Positions 1-11,060 of a DNA stretch of 64,000 nucleotides are shown piece after piece. Position 1 is the first letter of the stretch. Every line of letters starts with the position of its first letter. The DNA comes from Hydrangea macrophylla. Taxonomy: Eukaryota > Streptophyta > Magnoliopsida > Cornales > Hydrangeaceae. The notes below the pieces were generated by a model, which was given only the letters and a program-made list of their open reading frames with translations, did not search any database and was not told the DNA's origin. Location of the stretch: positions 12,949,218 through 13,013,217 of the forward strand of contig CM066982.1 in NCBI GenBank assembly GCA_033977485.1, written 5' to 3'. The translations under genes and the position numbers were made by a program.

Positions 1-502
1 TTCCATAAGGTTTGGTTTGATTTTGGTGAAGTAACAAACTTGTAGCAAGGGAGATTCTGTCAAAAATTGAGTTCTGCAGAAACCAGATCAATTCGGGCCT
101 TGGGTGGATTGATCCGGAACAGCTGGGTTAGGCAGAGATGCCATTCTGCTAAAACCGGATCGATCCGGTTTTGGGGTTGATCGATCCACAGGTCTGGTTT
201 CAGCCAGACGGCTTTTACGGAAACGGACATAACTCTCTCTAAAAAATTCAAATTCGTGCGTCGATTTTTGCGTTGGAACCGGGACTCAAAGACCTATTTT
301 TTGGTACAAAATTTGCTATACTTTTTAAATGATCATTTTACCTTTGAGACTGTTTTGTCTCAATAGAGTTCTTTTACGTTGTTAAACACATATATTTCTT
401 AATATTTCGCATGTTTCATTGCCAATTAGTATAATTGAGCGATTATAGCATTATTACACGTGTTCTAATCCGCACGAGGCAGGTTAGGGTTAGGGTGTGA
501 CA
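1..502 (+). mobile_element. 3' end of a long LTR (left part outside window)
   Basis: The segment ends in GGTTAGGGTTAGGGTGTGACA-type sequence (end at 502), the terminus seen in the other long Ty3/gypsy-type LTRs of this window. Its start lies beyond the left edge, so a target-site duplication cannot be tested. At 87-195 it holds a cluster of GATCGATC-type palindromes, including the 14-bp perfect palindrome CCGGATCGATCCGG, about 300-415 bp before the LTR end; the Tekay LTRs at the right of the window have their palindromes at the same distance from the end. I see no coding sequence. It could be a solo LTR or the LTR of a full element. Confidence 0.55.
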
Positions 503-2390
503 CAACTTTACTTGTTGAAAACATCAGATACTTTGGCAACAGCCAACATCCACTATTACTATGGCAATAGTGGTACCCTTTAAAAAAAAATAAAGCAAGA
601 CTTATTTTATTTTGGTAAACTTAAAAGTTATTTTAGTAGGCATCCTCTAACTAACGGGAAGAAATGAAAAAGATAATATAGTACAATTGCACTGAAAATA
701 TCACTCCAAAAACTCACTTATTTACTTCTTCACAATTTGCATCATTTGCCCTAGAGGCTTCAAATTGGGATTTGGTTCTTTTGTCGGATTTCATGGCTTT
801 CTATTGATTGGTGGAGAAAATTCTATGATACAACCGGTTATATATACAAACAATTTTTCGTTTTTTTTTTGAGAATAACTATTGTTATTTTGGAAATAAA
901 ATTTGGTTGTAAAATACTATCTACCAAGAGAAGATTTTTGAGGTGGAGAAGATACCTCAGTAAAGATTACAAAGAATATTTCACACATATCTACCTAAGT
1001 CTTAAGATCTGGACCACCATTTAGCCTCTAACCAAATTTATTTTCAGAAATGTCTTATGATCAAATTAACCACCACAAGTATATGTAAATGTGATGCAAA
1101 TTTTGCTAGACTTCTACCAATGACACACACCCTATACATAAACAGAAAGAGGGAGAATCAAATCTTTCAAATTGAGACTGAAAGTGAAGGAGGCTTCATA
1201 ACCACAAACTATTATCAACAAAATCACAACCAACATCAGATAGCAAAAAATTTAGAACATTGAAATAATTAGCCTTCACTGGTTCTGAACTTAAGAATCT
1301 AAAGACCTTAAAAAATTGCAGTTTTTTTAAAATCCCGTGTACATACATTTTTGTGAATTTGTTAAATTTCACAAAATAGTGACTTTCACTAAACTACTTC
1401 TATAAAATTAATAGTTTTGTGAAATTTCAAAATATAAGTGCAGTGTATATATATAAGTACATGAACTTTTCACTAAAGTGAATTTTTTTGTTAAAACCTA
1501 TGCCTATACAAATATCATCAAATGTCTTTATCACTAATTACCCCAAAGAAAGGAAAAGAGATAATTGGATTCTACAAAATTCCGATTCCACCCACACGAG
1601 ACGACAAAATATACAACCACCTATAGAGAATGCAGAAAACCAACGGAAAGAATGCAATCTCACAAAAACACTATACAGAAAATGCGGAGAATCAACAAAA
1701 AGAACAAAATCACATAAGGCACGCAAATCCACTTGGTTCGGCAAATACGCCTAGGCTCACAATTGAAAAATAAAAATATGAAGAATTCCACTAAATACAT
1801 AAGATTACACAAACAAACAAAGAGTTATTGCTCTTAAACGCAAGAGCCAACTACTATAAACTCCTCATTAACCTCTGATTGAGTATACTCTCACAATAAG
1901 GCTGTCCAGTCCTCCTAACAATGATCTCTAGGTCCCCTTACATAAACCCTGAACTCCCGAACCTTTTAGAAAACCAAAACTTCAATCCAAAACTATTTGA
2001 AAACCAAATACGCACAACCTCACTCAAGCGATATTGCCCGCTGAAAATTTACGACTGCAACGAGGGTTGGATTCACAGTAAGGATGGATAGATCCAAAAC
2101 AAAACCAATAGCTGTATCAAACTCAGAGACTTCTAACTCTCTCAGTGATGAGGAATACAAGAAAATTTGCATGTCCATTCAGTACAATATATAGAATAAG
2201 AAGATGTAGCTCTTAAAATATTTCACCATCCACATTTAGGAGGATATTTCAGATAATAGATTCCAAATAAAAAAAAAACCCAATTTCTCAGGAAAAAAAA
2301 CATGAGATGAGCAAGGGAAAATAATAATTCAACACTTGGATTGAAATTAGTACACAGCTGGAAGAAGTTGACATGCTAGAAGAAGATATT
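503..2390. other. Intergenic, no gene seen
   Basis: AT-rich sequence without a supportable coding region; short open frames here have no recognisable motif. The part from about 925 to 1600 is a diverged copy of 2395-2884 (separate entry). Confidence 0.6.
925..1600. repeat. Diverged duplicate of the PP2C downstream flank, copy 1
   Basis: Blocks in the same order occur here and at 2395-2884: the CACACATATCT block, a block with ACCACAAGT and ATGTAA, a block with GAGAATCAAATCTT, a block with ATTATCAACA, and finally GGATTCTACAAAATTCC. Copy 1 has extra AT-rich sequence between about 1265 and 1540. The last block of copy 2 lies in the presumed 3' UTR of the PP2C gene, so this copy probably arose by local duplication of the gene's 3' flank. 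Confidence 0.6.
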
Positions 2391-2394
2391 TCAG

Positions 2395-2780
2395 TCTGAG
2401 AGAAATAGATTCAGAGAGATTCCAAATATCTCACACATATCTGGTCCAGCAAACTCCATATAGACCATAAAGAAAATATCTGAACCACCATTTTGCTTAT
2501 TATTACCAAATCCAAAGCTGTCAAATTTTGAAATTTGTTCTATGACCAAATTAACAACCACAAGTGTATGTAACGCAATTTGGTAGACTAATATATCAGA
2601 GAAATTCAAAACACATACACACACGCAGAGGAGAAATTATTCTATGGTCCTCCACCATATGCCATGTGTGGTGGTAAGTGGGAAAGAGTTGAGAATCAAA
2701 TCTTAAGTTGAGACCAAAGGAAGCTTCACAAGCACAATTATTATCAACATAATACATCAGATACAAAAGAAATTCAAACA

Positions 2781-2818
<38 letters not shown>

Positions 2819-2884
2819 AGAAGAAGAAGAAAAAACACGGAGAGTTGGATTCTACAAAATTCCAATTCTACTCACACTAGAGAG
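2395..2884. repeat. Duplicate of the PP2C downstream flank, copy 2
   Basis: Partner of the block at 925-1600, next to the presumed 3' UTR of the PP2C gene. It contains a 31-nt A run (2786-2816) followed by AAG repeats, absent from copy 1. Confidence 0.6.
2786..2831. repeat. Poly-A / AAG microsatellite
   Basis: 31 consecutive A followed by five AAG-type triplets. No LINE-like sequence precedes it on the plus strand, so it reads as a simple repeat rather than a retroposon tail. Confidence 0.85.
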
Positions 2885-3094
2885 AGAAAGGATGATTTCC
2901 CAGACAACTAATATAGCCGGGCCCATCTCTCCGGACCAGAGGGAAACATAAATGGCCCTAAAACATTTTTCCATTTCCATCTGCTGAGAAAAAGAACAAT
3001 AAACAGAGAAAGCTAAACAGGAATATAATTGGTGAAAGAAAAAAAAAAATTCAATGAAGAAAATCAAAAGCCAAACTAAACCTTATCAGTGCGA
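2885..3094 (-). other. PP2C 3' untranslated region (probable)
   Basis: Sequence directly after the stop codon on the minus strand, T-rich then mixed. No unambiguous polyadenylation signal; a TTTATT (plus AATAAA) at about 2998-3003 is on the opposite strand. The transcript probably runs into the duplicated block below 2884. Confidence 0.4.
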
Positions 3095-3592
3095 TCATTT
3101 CCGAGCCTTGCTCTCTGAGGCGATTTTCTTCTCTTCTTTCCCAGGAACGTACCTGGGCAAAGTCAATAACGTGTTCACACGAGACACTCCTTCAAGTGCA
3201 GACCATTCTTTCCCCATTTCCATATGCATTTGTTCCTCATTCTTTGATTTTTCCTCTTCGCTTTCCTCTGAAGGGATTTCTTCCCCGGTTCGAACAGTTC
3301 CGGAACGAACCAATCCAGTGGGCCCCGTGAGATCTTCCTTCTCACTAAAGACATCAATTTGTTCAATTGAGCTCGTCTTCTCTACCGGTTTGGTGTTCGA
3401 AGCAGTAGATATATTGTTTGTGTTTGAGTCGAGGAATAGGCAAACCACGGCACAGTCATCAACTTTAGAAGTCGGGTATTTGAACTTCCAAGCTCGAACT
3501 GCAGTCTCAACAAGAGAACGAGCTGCATATGAACGTGTTGGGGAAGAAGCTACTATGTCGACCACTTCTTTGTTAGAGAGCACATCCCAAAT
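3095..3592 (-). CDS. PP2C exon 5 with stop
   Basis: 498 bp, residues 329-493 and the TGA at 3097-3095. It begins IWDVLSNKEVV after acceptor ATTATAG, carries KVDDCAVVCLFLD at the end of the catalytic domain, then a low-complexity Glu/Lys/Ser tail. Confidence 0.92.
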   Translation of the reverse strand: MWDVLSNKEVVDIVASSPTRSYAARSLVETAVRAWKFKYPTSKVDDCAVVCLFLDSNTNNISTASNTKPVEKTSSIEQIDVFSEKEDLTGPTGLVRSGTVRTGEEIPSEESEEEKSKNEEQMHMEMGKEWSALEGVSRVNTLLTLPRYVPGKEEKKIASESKARK

Positions 3593-6500
3593 CTATAATA
3601 AATTCGAAAAGTTATTTCTATCACGGAGACAGAAAAAGGATACATTTGCCTATTCCTACTACACAGGTAGCAAGATGGTATTGTGTTCAATGTTGAATGG
3701 AAAATAGAAGTCCTAGTCACGTCATTAGGACACTACAGCTTTGTTTGGTTGCCGGATTTACTTAGGGAATTGAATAAAAATTCTGAATTTGGTGTGTCAA
3801 TTCCCTTCCCTTTTCTTGACTATCATTTAAATTCTGATTTTTTTTTTTTAAATTTCTAATGTTATTTAAGCATGAAAGAAAACACCACGGAAAACACTAT
3901 GTCCATGTACGAAACTGAACCTAACGTAATTTTCTTGAAGTCTTCAGTAACACAACTTCGTGCTTCATTTAATGAGGTGAGAAGGATTTTATTTGTTCAT
4001 TTAAAAATTCTTACTTCTAGATATGTAGTAGGTTAGCATTTCCCATTAAGTAAATGGCGTAAAAAGAATTTCTCATACCCCATCCGTGGCCAAGACAACA
4101 AACTCATCCTTCTCAGTTAGGCGACGATGAGAAATTTCGGGCACAGAGATCAGACCAAAATCTTTGAGGCAGAAGTCTCCAAAAGCACGGGCCATGGCAA
4201 GGCCGGGGGAGTCATTGTTTGGCAGCCAAACACGGGCAACTTCAGGTTCATCTTGAAGGGCAAAAACACGCCCTCTACACTTTCGGATTCTCTCTGCTTC
4301 AGCTGTGAGGTTAAAAGAAGGAAGGAGTTGAGAAATCGATAGTATAAAGAAAAAGTTTCAGATTAAGGTTTACTAAAGATCTTTGAATGTCATTTCTTAC
4401 CCATCTTCGGGAATCAAGATAAAACACTTCCCATTTAAAAGACAATGACAAAATAAGGAGTTTCACTAACTAAAGAAATAAGCATTTGGGAACCGGCACA
4501 TAAAACCCCGATGTATAACCACTTTGAAAGTAATTTTGACCAATCTATAGCTTTCCAAAAAGGCTCCCAACTACAGCACCCTAAATCACAGTTTGCTTTG
4601 CTGCTTGATGAATAGTTTAATTGAAGTGTAAAGGGTACCAAGTAGGTGTGAAAACAGTTCGGTTCAGTTTGGTGTAAAATTTTGGTTCCGTTTCTACACT
4701 GGATGAAATTTTTGAATACCGAACCGATCCGATCGGTTCGGTCGGTCCAGTCGGTTTGCTTACACCCCTAGTACCAAGTATAGTTAAATAGGTTGTTTCT
4801 CGATATAAAGTTCTGTTTCTAAACCACTCAGTTCCAACTGTGAAGGCAGTAGAAATGTAGAGACGTCTCAAGTAGGGCTGTCAACCTAGGCAGCTCGGGC
4901 ATGTCTGTAAACAAGGTGTGTCAATGTATGACGTGAAAAACATCGGTAATTCTTGGATTTGTATGTACTTCAAAAAGTGAAATTCACAATTATGATCTAT
5001 TAGCATGGATACGGAAATGTGAAACGGAGACTGCGATACAGCAAATCCCAATAAATGTGGGATAAGGATACGGCTAGGATACGTCGAATAAAGAAAAATA
5101 TTATATTTTAAGCAAAAAGAAGAAAAAGAGGATTGAACATCAACATTACATATTCATCCAAGGCAACTAGCAACCTAGTTTGACAAACCCTACATATAAT
5201 ATAGAAAGTCAGAACCGTGTCCCGGTCATGTCCCAGTCATGCGGAAATTAACCTATTAGGTATAAAAACCAGACACGGATTTTGACATGTCGAATACGTA
5301 TCTGGGCGTGTCACACGCGTGACCATGTCCCCCCATGTGTCCGATCCGCATACAACCCAAAAATAAAGTGTCTGTGGTACCTAGGCTATGGCAACTTAGT
5401 ACACTCTTCTTAGACACTTCCTAACGAACGGCTATAACACAAAAACTTATTATTATAGGAGCCTTGCCAGTCATGAAAAAAAAGTGAATAGCGAATACCC
5501 CAAACGGTAACCAATTTTCTTTAGAGAAAGAAAGAGGACATTATACTGATGGCGGCCACACTTTTCATAAAACAAAACTAAGAGTACCTTTGTAAAAAGT
5601 ACATATAAGAAGCGACAATAAAAATCCATATATTGCGTACTTAACAAATATTTTGTATAGTTTCATAGTTCCACATACTCCAATTCTTACCATCTCACAA
5701 AATCAACTAAAACTGTATGTTCGTCAAATAAATGTGCAGAAAGTAACATTTATATATTGATGCACTTGCCATGACCGTGCATTGTTAGAGTTTGGGGTAA
5801 TATCCTATCTCTGTCATTTCATGTCTGTCCCATATCCATGGTTGTCCTTCTAAGATATCGACAAGCCAGATCAAGTCATGATTATTAACCAAATCCAACC
5901 CTATTAAGACAAGTTTCTGATAAATTTTGACCCATAGATTTAATTTGCATTCAAACTGATCTTGTCAACTACATCTGAATCAAACTGAAATACTAGTAGA
6001 TTCAATACGATCAGAGTTCCAACTAAATCACTAACAAAACATATATTATCTATCCTCATAGGAACATACCAATACTTCTTAATGTTTCATATGGTATTAC
6101 ATTGATTTCAGTGGTTGGTTCTTACCTTTTCAATTTCATCTTGGATTCGAACTGAATTTGAATCATATAATTTACCAAATTGGAAATTGATTAAAAAAAA
6201 GAAAAAGAAAAGACACCAGTTGGTTGTTTCCTATTTGAGTTTAATCTCAGCAGACATAATCAAATTTAAATCCAAATCCTGATAGATCCCCACCAAATTC
6301 AACTGTAGGGAACCATAATTAAAATTGGCCAACAAGACATAAATCTGAGATATCATAAATATTGTGTATACTTTTCCAATTAAGTAGTGTGACTGAGTGC
6401 AGGGTGCGCAAGCTAACTGGCTAACGTTCTGTCCAGACAAATCTTGGACCTGTTGAAGAATTAGAAAATTTCCCTGTTTTCATTTATTGCTTGCGAGTGT

Positions 6501-8770
6501 TCTCTTCATTAACTGGATTCCGGAAGCTAGAAATTGCAAGTAGAACACACCTGGGAGGTTAGGTTTAAGATCCACAGTTAACTGAACGGCAAGAAGGGAA
6601 TCATCTTTATCTCTTGTACCAAGTATGGCTCTAGAATCGCCAATATTTCCAATCACAAGATCTTGACCCTTCACAAAGAGCCAATTTTTTTTTTCATAAA
6701 CTCACATGAAAAAAGAAATCCAAATATCCAACCTAAATTAAAATCCAAGTTTTCATCAAGCGAAATACCTGTTTCACCAGTGTTACAGCCGTTGTCCCAC
6801 TGCAAAAGCAATCAATATTCGTGTGCATTCTCAATTCTCTATCCATAACTTTAAAAGCCTTCAGAAATGACTCTTTCAGAGTCTGAAAGATATCCGATTG
6901 TTTTTCAGTTTCTTCACCATCAATCGAGGCCCTTGATTCTTCATCAGCAGATATAAAGGAAGTGTCTTCAGAGTTTATGCTACCCGTGGTATTAATGCTG
7001 ATCTCTCTGAGAACATCATCACTCTTTATACTAACTTCCCAGTGCGCACTTAGTTTCAAGGGAAGAGAATCTCTCACTCTCTTGGCAACCATATGACCAT
7101 AGGGACCATGGCCGTCAAAAACACCACAGAAGACTGTGTCTGTTCTTGAACCAAAATTCTGGAAATACAATTTTTAGAGAATCAGCGAATATAGTATTGT
7201 CTAACAAACATGAAATAATGGAAATACAGCAAAGTAAAACAATGGAGCACAAAATAGTGACTCTAAACGAACGGAGCAACTGTGAAGCACCTACTAACTC
7301 CTCTGAATACATTTATACATGTTTTTCCTTACAAAATTTGAGACTATAAACCAAATGATTTATTTTGTACTTTTGCCGATAGTGTCCAAGATATTCTTCA
7401 AAACTGTGCCCTCAGTAAAGACGAATATCTTTCATAAATCAACTTATGTGATGCTTCTATCTGTAACTGCAATCAATAATATGTTTTCTGTCACTAATGT
7501 CACACTTATCTTTAAACTTGGTCACTTTAATACACCATATCCAAGCCAGTACGATATGTTTTGATCCCCAATATACATTCACAAAGTAAGAATCATAGCA
7601 ACAATGGACACATGAAATTTAAAAACATTGATAGAATGCAACAAAAGAGATAATCACAATGAATTTCCAGATTGAGGAGGTGACCATCTTACATATATAT
7701 AACAGAAATCTATACACTTCAAACATTCAAAAATTGACAAGAATAACTTTCTTTTAAGTGGAACCTTGAGTTATGTGACTGTGAAGGTGGGCCTATCCTT
7801 TCGTTGCTCAAACACAGATTTATGACAGCAAAGGCAAACTAGAAACAGTATTAGATTTTCATTATGCACTCTCAAAGCACAGTTTGGTGAAGCAATGGAC
7901 AGAATGGTAAGTGTCCTGAAAGAAAAGTTAAGAAACTAACGTTCAATTTTTTTAAAAAAACAGTGCTTTCTCTTGAACTAGAAAGTAAATTGTCCTCCAG
8001 CTGAATGTATCTGTAAAACAAGTAAAAAGGAATTTGGATAAATCTAACTAGCAGATGTTGAACGGAAATTTAACAAGATTCAAGTATCAGAGAAGTCCTA
8101 ACAAAAGCTACAGATAACGGCAAGACTGTAGGATACTCTCTTAAATTCAGTAATGGCCTTTTGCATTCCATGGATCTGAATAAGGTCATTCACAATTTTG
8201 GAAAACATTTCAATGGAAAAATCAAACTTCTTGTTTGAACCCATCTGGAAAAGTGGTTCAAAATTATGAATCATACCATCTCAAGAAAACCTAGAATAAC
8301 CACATAAAAAGAAACTCGATGAAGGTTTCCATTTCTCTCAAATGGCCTATTCAAGATAAGGTATTTACAATTTGAAATGCTTGGCAATTTGTGAATTAGC
8401 CCATTCAAATACATGGGGATGCCTAAACATGCCATAAGTTAAATTGTATAGAACTAGTATCATCATAATCAACAATCTAAAACAAACTACGAACATGAAG
8501 GAGTACCAAAGAGCTAACCTCCCAAACAATCATGGCATCTTGATTGGTCCCTTTCTTGCCTTGCTGGGTAAAGAGCGAAGCAACTTCGCTTGACCCATTC
8601 AAGAACATTCGTCCTGGAATTCTATGCAACTGTTCCTCCCTCCTATAGTCAAATGAAGAATTCCGTGAACCGGGTCGTTTCCTCGAGTTCTTCCTCTTCC
8701 TAACCCCGAGCGCAGGAGTCGGGGAACTGGGGAGAGGGCTCCTGCTTTCGGTAGATAAGCAGGACCCCAT
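3095..8770 (-). CDS. Protein phosphatase 2C, clade E, five coding exons
   Basis: Mn/Mg-dependent serine/threonine phosphatase of the plant PP2C clade E. Splicing 8770-8519, 7158-6769, 6668-6551, 4302-4079 and 3592-3095 gives 1482 bp with no internal stop: 493 residues, normal for the clade. All four introns are GT-AG. The protein begins MGSCLS, with Gly2 and Ser6 of an N-myristoylation signal and Cys4 for possible palmitoylation, so plasma-membrane attachment is expected. Metal-site motifs are in order: NQD at 76-78, VFDGHG at 97-102, GDSR at 224-227, ATDG at 325-328 and DD at 373-374. The C-terminal ~100 residues are charged and Glu/Lys-rich, as in relatives. The closest Arabidopsis group known to me is the PP2C74/PP2C6-6 type; an Arabidopsis member is reported to be myristoylated. 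The start is the ATG giving MGSCLS; codons upstream are in a probable UTR. No frameshift or missing catalytic residue is seen, so the gene looks functional. Substrates cannot be told from sequence. Confidence 0.95.
4079..4302 (-). CDS. PP2C exon 4
   Basis: 224 bp, residues 254 (split codon) to 328. It encodes EAERIRKCRGRVFAL, the AMARAFGDFCLKDFGL block and the ATDG metal-binding loop. Acceptor CTCACAG|CTGAAG, donor GATGGG|GTATGA. Confidence 0.92.
4643..4770. mobile_element. hAT-type MITE in PP2C intron 3
   Basis: 128-bp insertion flanked by a perfect 8-bp target duplication GTACCAAG (4635-4642 and 4771-4778). Termini TAGGTGTGAAAAC and, reversed, TAGGGGTGTAAGC form imperfect inverted repeats, and the core is made of GGTTCGG/CCGAACC units. 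The 8-bp duplication and the TAGGGGTG terminus are hAT-like. A larger relative sits at 49749-51110. Confidence 0.88.
4990..5360. repeat. Probable inserted repeat in intron 3 (GATACG/GTGTCC-rich)
   Basis: Repeated GGATACG and GTGTCC-type words, unlike the rest of the intron. It resembles dispersed plant repeats I cannot name, and no termini were found. Confidence 0.3.
6551..6668 (-). CDS. PP2C exon 3
   Basis: Residues 215-253 plus one base of codon 254, 118 bp. Contains IGDSRA, the central PP2C signature. Acceptor GTGAAG|GGTCAA, donor CCCAG|GTGTGT. The intron before it is only 100 bp; the one after it is 2,248 bp and holds inserted repeats. Confidence 0.92.
6769..7158 (-). CDS. PP2C exon 2
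   Basis: Residues 85-214, 390 bp, phase 0 at both ends. Contains DGHG at 99-102. Acceptor TTTCCAG|AATTTTGG, donor AAACAG|GTATTT. A Ser/Glu-rich insert at about residues 145-175 is typical of the clade. Confidence 0.93.
8519..8770 (-). CDS. PP2C exon 1
   Basis: Residues 1-84: myristoylation signal, basic stretch RKRKNSRKRPGSR, and the start of the phosphatase domain through GTNQDAMIVWE. Donor is GAG|GTTAGC at 8518. The phase-0 junction joins WE to NFGSRTD of exon 2. Confidence 0.93.
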
Positions 8771-9354
8771 CCTGAGGGCCCTGATTATATTTAATATGCA
8801 CTCCAGACCAGCCACACAATCACAACCCCTATTTTCTGTATAGGAATCCGTCACAACAGCGTAAAGAAAATTCTTGTAAATTTCTCCAATTTTTGCAGCC
8901 TATATGTTGAACTATGCTTACCAAATCACCCTTAACCTCTCTTGAATTAGCAACAGAATCCAATAAATACAACCTGATTCAATCCAAAAACACACAAACT
9001 AAATTCCCAATTGTTTCAATCCTAAGATGAAGGCAAATTCTAGTTATCCCAATAAAGGTTAAAACAGAACTATAAAGCAATTACAAATTACAATCACCAC
9101 CCACTTTTTTCCATTTTTCCTTTAATAATCAACACTTCACAACAATAAGAAAAATCTGAAAAAGAGTATAGAGCACAACGAGCAGATCTACATAAAATCC
9201 GCCCTTTGTTTATTCTCACTGTGTAAGATTCAATAGCTCTTTATGTTTATCGCTTCCTGTAGCAAAGCCCCCCTTTCAATGCATAAATTACCAAATCAGA
9301 TCAACCCTAGAAATCACCCCAAATATATAACAACTTGTTCTAGTTCGTCCAAAC

Positions 9355-9647
9355 CTGTTTTTTCCAATTTCTCAAGCTTAATTCCCAAAAACTCTTCAAA
9401 ATAATCCAAATCCCAAAAAAAATCTTCCCAAAACCGCTCAAAACAATCCAAAATTCATCATCAATTTGAACATGGAAGCTACGAATTGAAATCAGAGCAG
9501 TGCAATTGAAAGAGAAATCAAACCTTTGTTTGCCAGGCGAAGTCGAATAAAATCCACGAATTCGCGTAAAATGTAAGCACATATACAGAAACCAGAAGAA
9601 TTCACACTAGTATGGTACAAGTATATTCGTTGCTTCACACCAATCGC

Positions 9648-9697
<50 letters not shown>

Positions 9698-9790
9698 TAA
9701 TAATGGAAGACAGATTCAACTACTAGAGAGAAAATCGCAACAAACTAGAGAACAGAGATTGGCAAAAAAGGCGCTCAAAGTGAAGGACTT

Positions 9791-9838
<48 letters not shown>

Positions 9839-9880
9839 GTAGTAGAGAAAAACCGCTTCTTCTCTGTGTGTGTGTGTGTG
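9355..9880 (-). other. Probable 5'-UTR exon of the PP2C gene
   Basis: On the minus strand this stretch ends GAAAAAACAG|GTTTGG, a good donor at 9354, and a matching acceptor lies just before the start codon (TCAG at 8773-8772 or 8784-8781). It is rich in CT repeats, as plant 5' UTRs often are. The transcription start is a guess; cDNA is needed for the exact 5' end. Confidence 0.45.
9652..9692. repeat. (AG)n microsatellite in PP2C leader
   Basis: About 20 AG units, read as CT in the transcript of the minus-strand gene. A second array lies at 9794-9834. Confidence 0.9.
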
Positions 9881-9884
9881 TGTG
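9794..9884. repeat. (AG)n and (TG)n microsatellites in PP2C leader
   Basis: AG array 9794-9834 and TG array 9865-9884, both at the presumed transcription start region of the PP2C gene. Confidence 0.9.
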
Positions 9885-9942
9885 AAGAGTCGTCCTAGTC
9901 CGTCACTTTCAAAATCTCAGATCTCAAAAATACCAGATGTAG

Positions 9943-9958
9943 TAAATTATAAAGGAAA
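9943..9958 (-). promoter_or_regulatory. Possible TATA box of the PP2C gene
   Basis: The minus strand reads CTTTATAATTTAC here, about 65 bp upstream of the CT/CA-rich leader. Position and composition fit, but nothing else confirms it. Confidence 0.25.
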
Positions 9959-9979
9959 GCCATTTAATAAAACAACAAT

Positions 9980-10135
9980 ATACACACCTAACCACACATC
10001 AAATGATACACTATGCTTTAAATGCATATACCCTGTGCTGTTTGAATTTTTTAGAGTTTTTTATGCATCACTTACACAGCACAGAGTATATGCATTTAAA
10101 ATTAGTGTGTAGTTAGTGTGTCGTTTAATATGTAT
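9980..10135. mobile_element. Hairpin MITE 1 upstream of PP2C
   Basis: Two arms of about 55 bp are inverted copies: ATGCATATACCCTGTGCTGT on the left faces ACAGCACAGAGTATATGCAT on the right, and CACTA/TAGTG-type outer blocks also match. No clear target duplication was found, so the ends are approximate. Confidence 0.6.
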
Positions 10136-10180
10136 CGCTATCATTTTTGTTAATAAAAACCCAATATATATTTTATATAT

Positions 10181-10354
10181 GTATTTTGTTAACATGTGCC
10201 CTTAGAGCATATGTTAAAGTTCTAAAAGTAAAAATAAACAAGGGATGCAGTGTGGGTTTCAGTGTCTGGTGTGGGGTTCAATGTTTGACTCCTTTGTTTA
10301 TTTCCACTTTTGAAAGGTTAACATATGCCCTAAGGGCAAATATTAATAAAACCC
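10181..10354. mobile_element. Mutator-like MITE upstream of PP2C
   Basis: 174 bp with inverted repeats of about 60 bp (left GTATTTTGTTAACATGTGCCC, right reversed GGGTTTTATTAATATTTGCCC) and a perfect 9-bp flanking duplication TTTATATAT at 10172-10180 and 10355-10363. The duplication length fits Mutator-like elements, though its low complexity weakens it. Confidence 0.7.
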
Positions 10355-10496
10355 TTTATATATACTGTCATGTTCTAAATCACATTGGGTATGTGTATTG
10401 GAATTTTAAGTCTAAATAAATCGCGGGTCAGTAGGACGACAGGACAGCCTGCGGTTGGTTTTTTCAGTGCACTTTAGAGCCTAACTATATATATAT

Positions 10497-10644
10497 GAGT
10501 AATTCTTTGGTAACAACTTCATACAACTTGCTAAAAGATGTGTCTGTCTCTCTCATGTCACTGTGGGGTCTAGTGACATCACAGGAGAGAGATAGACACG
10601 TCTTTTTAAGAGGTTGTATGAAAGTTGTCACCAAAGAATTACTC
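10497..10644. mobile_element. Hairpin MITE 2 upstream of PP2C
   Basis: 148-bp near-perfect foldback: GAGTAATTCTTTGGT at the left faces ACCAAAGAATTACTC at the right and pairing continues through GACAGACACAT/GTGTCTGTC-type blocks to a central GTGACA/TGTCAC loop. A transcript would form one long hairpin, so it could be a small-RNA source. Confidence 0.75.
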
Positions 10645-10697
10645 TAGATATATGTAAATATATATATGCGTGTATGTTTATATATATATATAAATAC

Positions 10698-10872
10698 TTT
10701 TGCTCATTCAAAATATAGTACATCAATGTTCACTCAAGTATTCCATTGGCCAATGCAATAGAACTCAGGATAACCAAATGTTGTTTAATGTTGTTTAATC
10801 ATGGGTCTCATTGGATTGGCCAATAAGATACTTGAGTGAGCATTAGTGTACCATTTTTTAGATGAGTAAAAA
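10698..10872. mobile_element. Hairpin MITE 3 upstream of PP2C
   Basis: Inverted arms TTTTGCTCATTC ... GATGAGTAAAA, with internal pairing of CACTCAAGTAT and ATACTTGAGTG and of ATTGGCCAAT blocks. Ends are approximate. Confidence 0.6.
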
Positions 10873-11013
10873 TGTGCTCTCTATATAGAATAAAAATGAG
10901 GATTAGGATGACGAAAGAGGGAAGTTTTTTTAGGTTACTTTGAAGTTTTGTTGAGGATTATAAAGTTTAAGCTTGAACAAGTGGATTGTGATTGTCTTTC
11001 CAACCTTTTGCTT

Positions 11014-11017
<4 letters not shown>

Positions 11018-11055
<38 letters not shown>
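11018..11055. repeat. (CT)n microsatellite
   Basis: About 19 CT units in intergenic sequence. Confidence 0.9.

Positions 11056-11060
<5 letters not shown>

Noticed and set aside
481..496. GGTTAGGGTTAGGG resembling plant telomere repeat
   Set aside because: Only two units and not the TTTAGGG repeat; it is part of the LTR terminus.
2786..2831. A run taken as a LINE or SINE tail
   Set aside because: No LINE/SINE body or target duplication found beside it; the AAG extension points to a simple repeat.
3054..3707. Long plus-strand open frame over the PP2C last exon
   Set aside because: It is antisense to exon 5, whose minus-strand reading is a conserved phosphatase domain with good splice sites.
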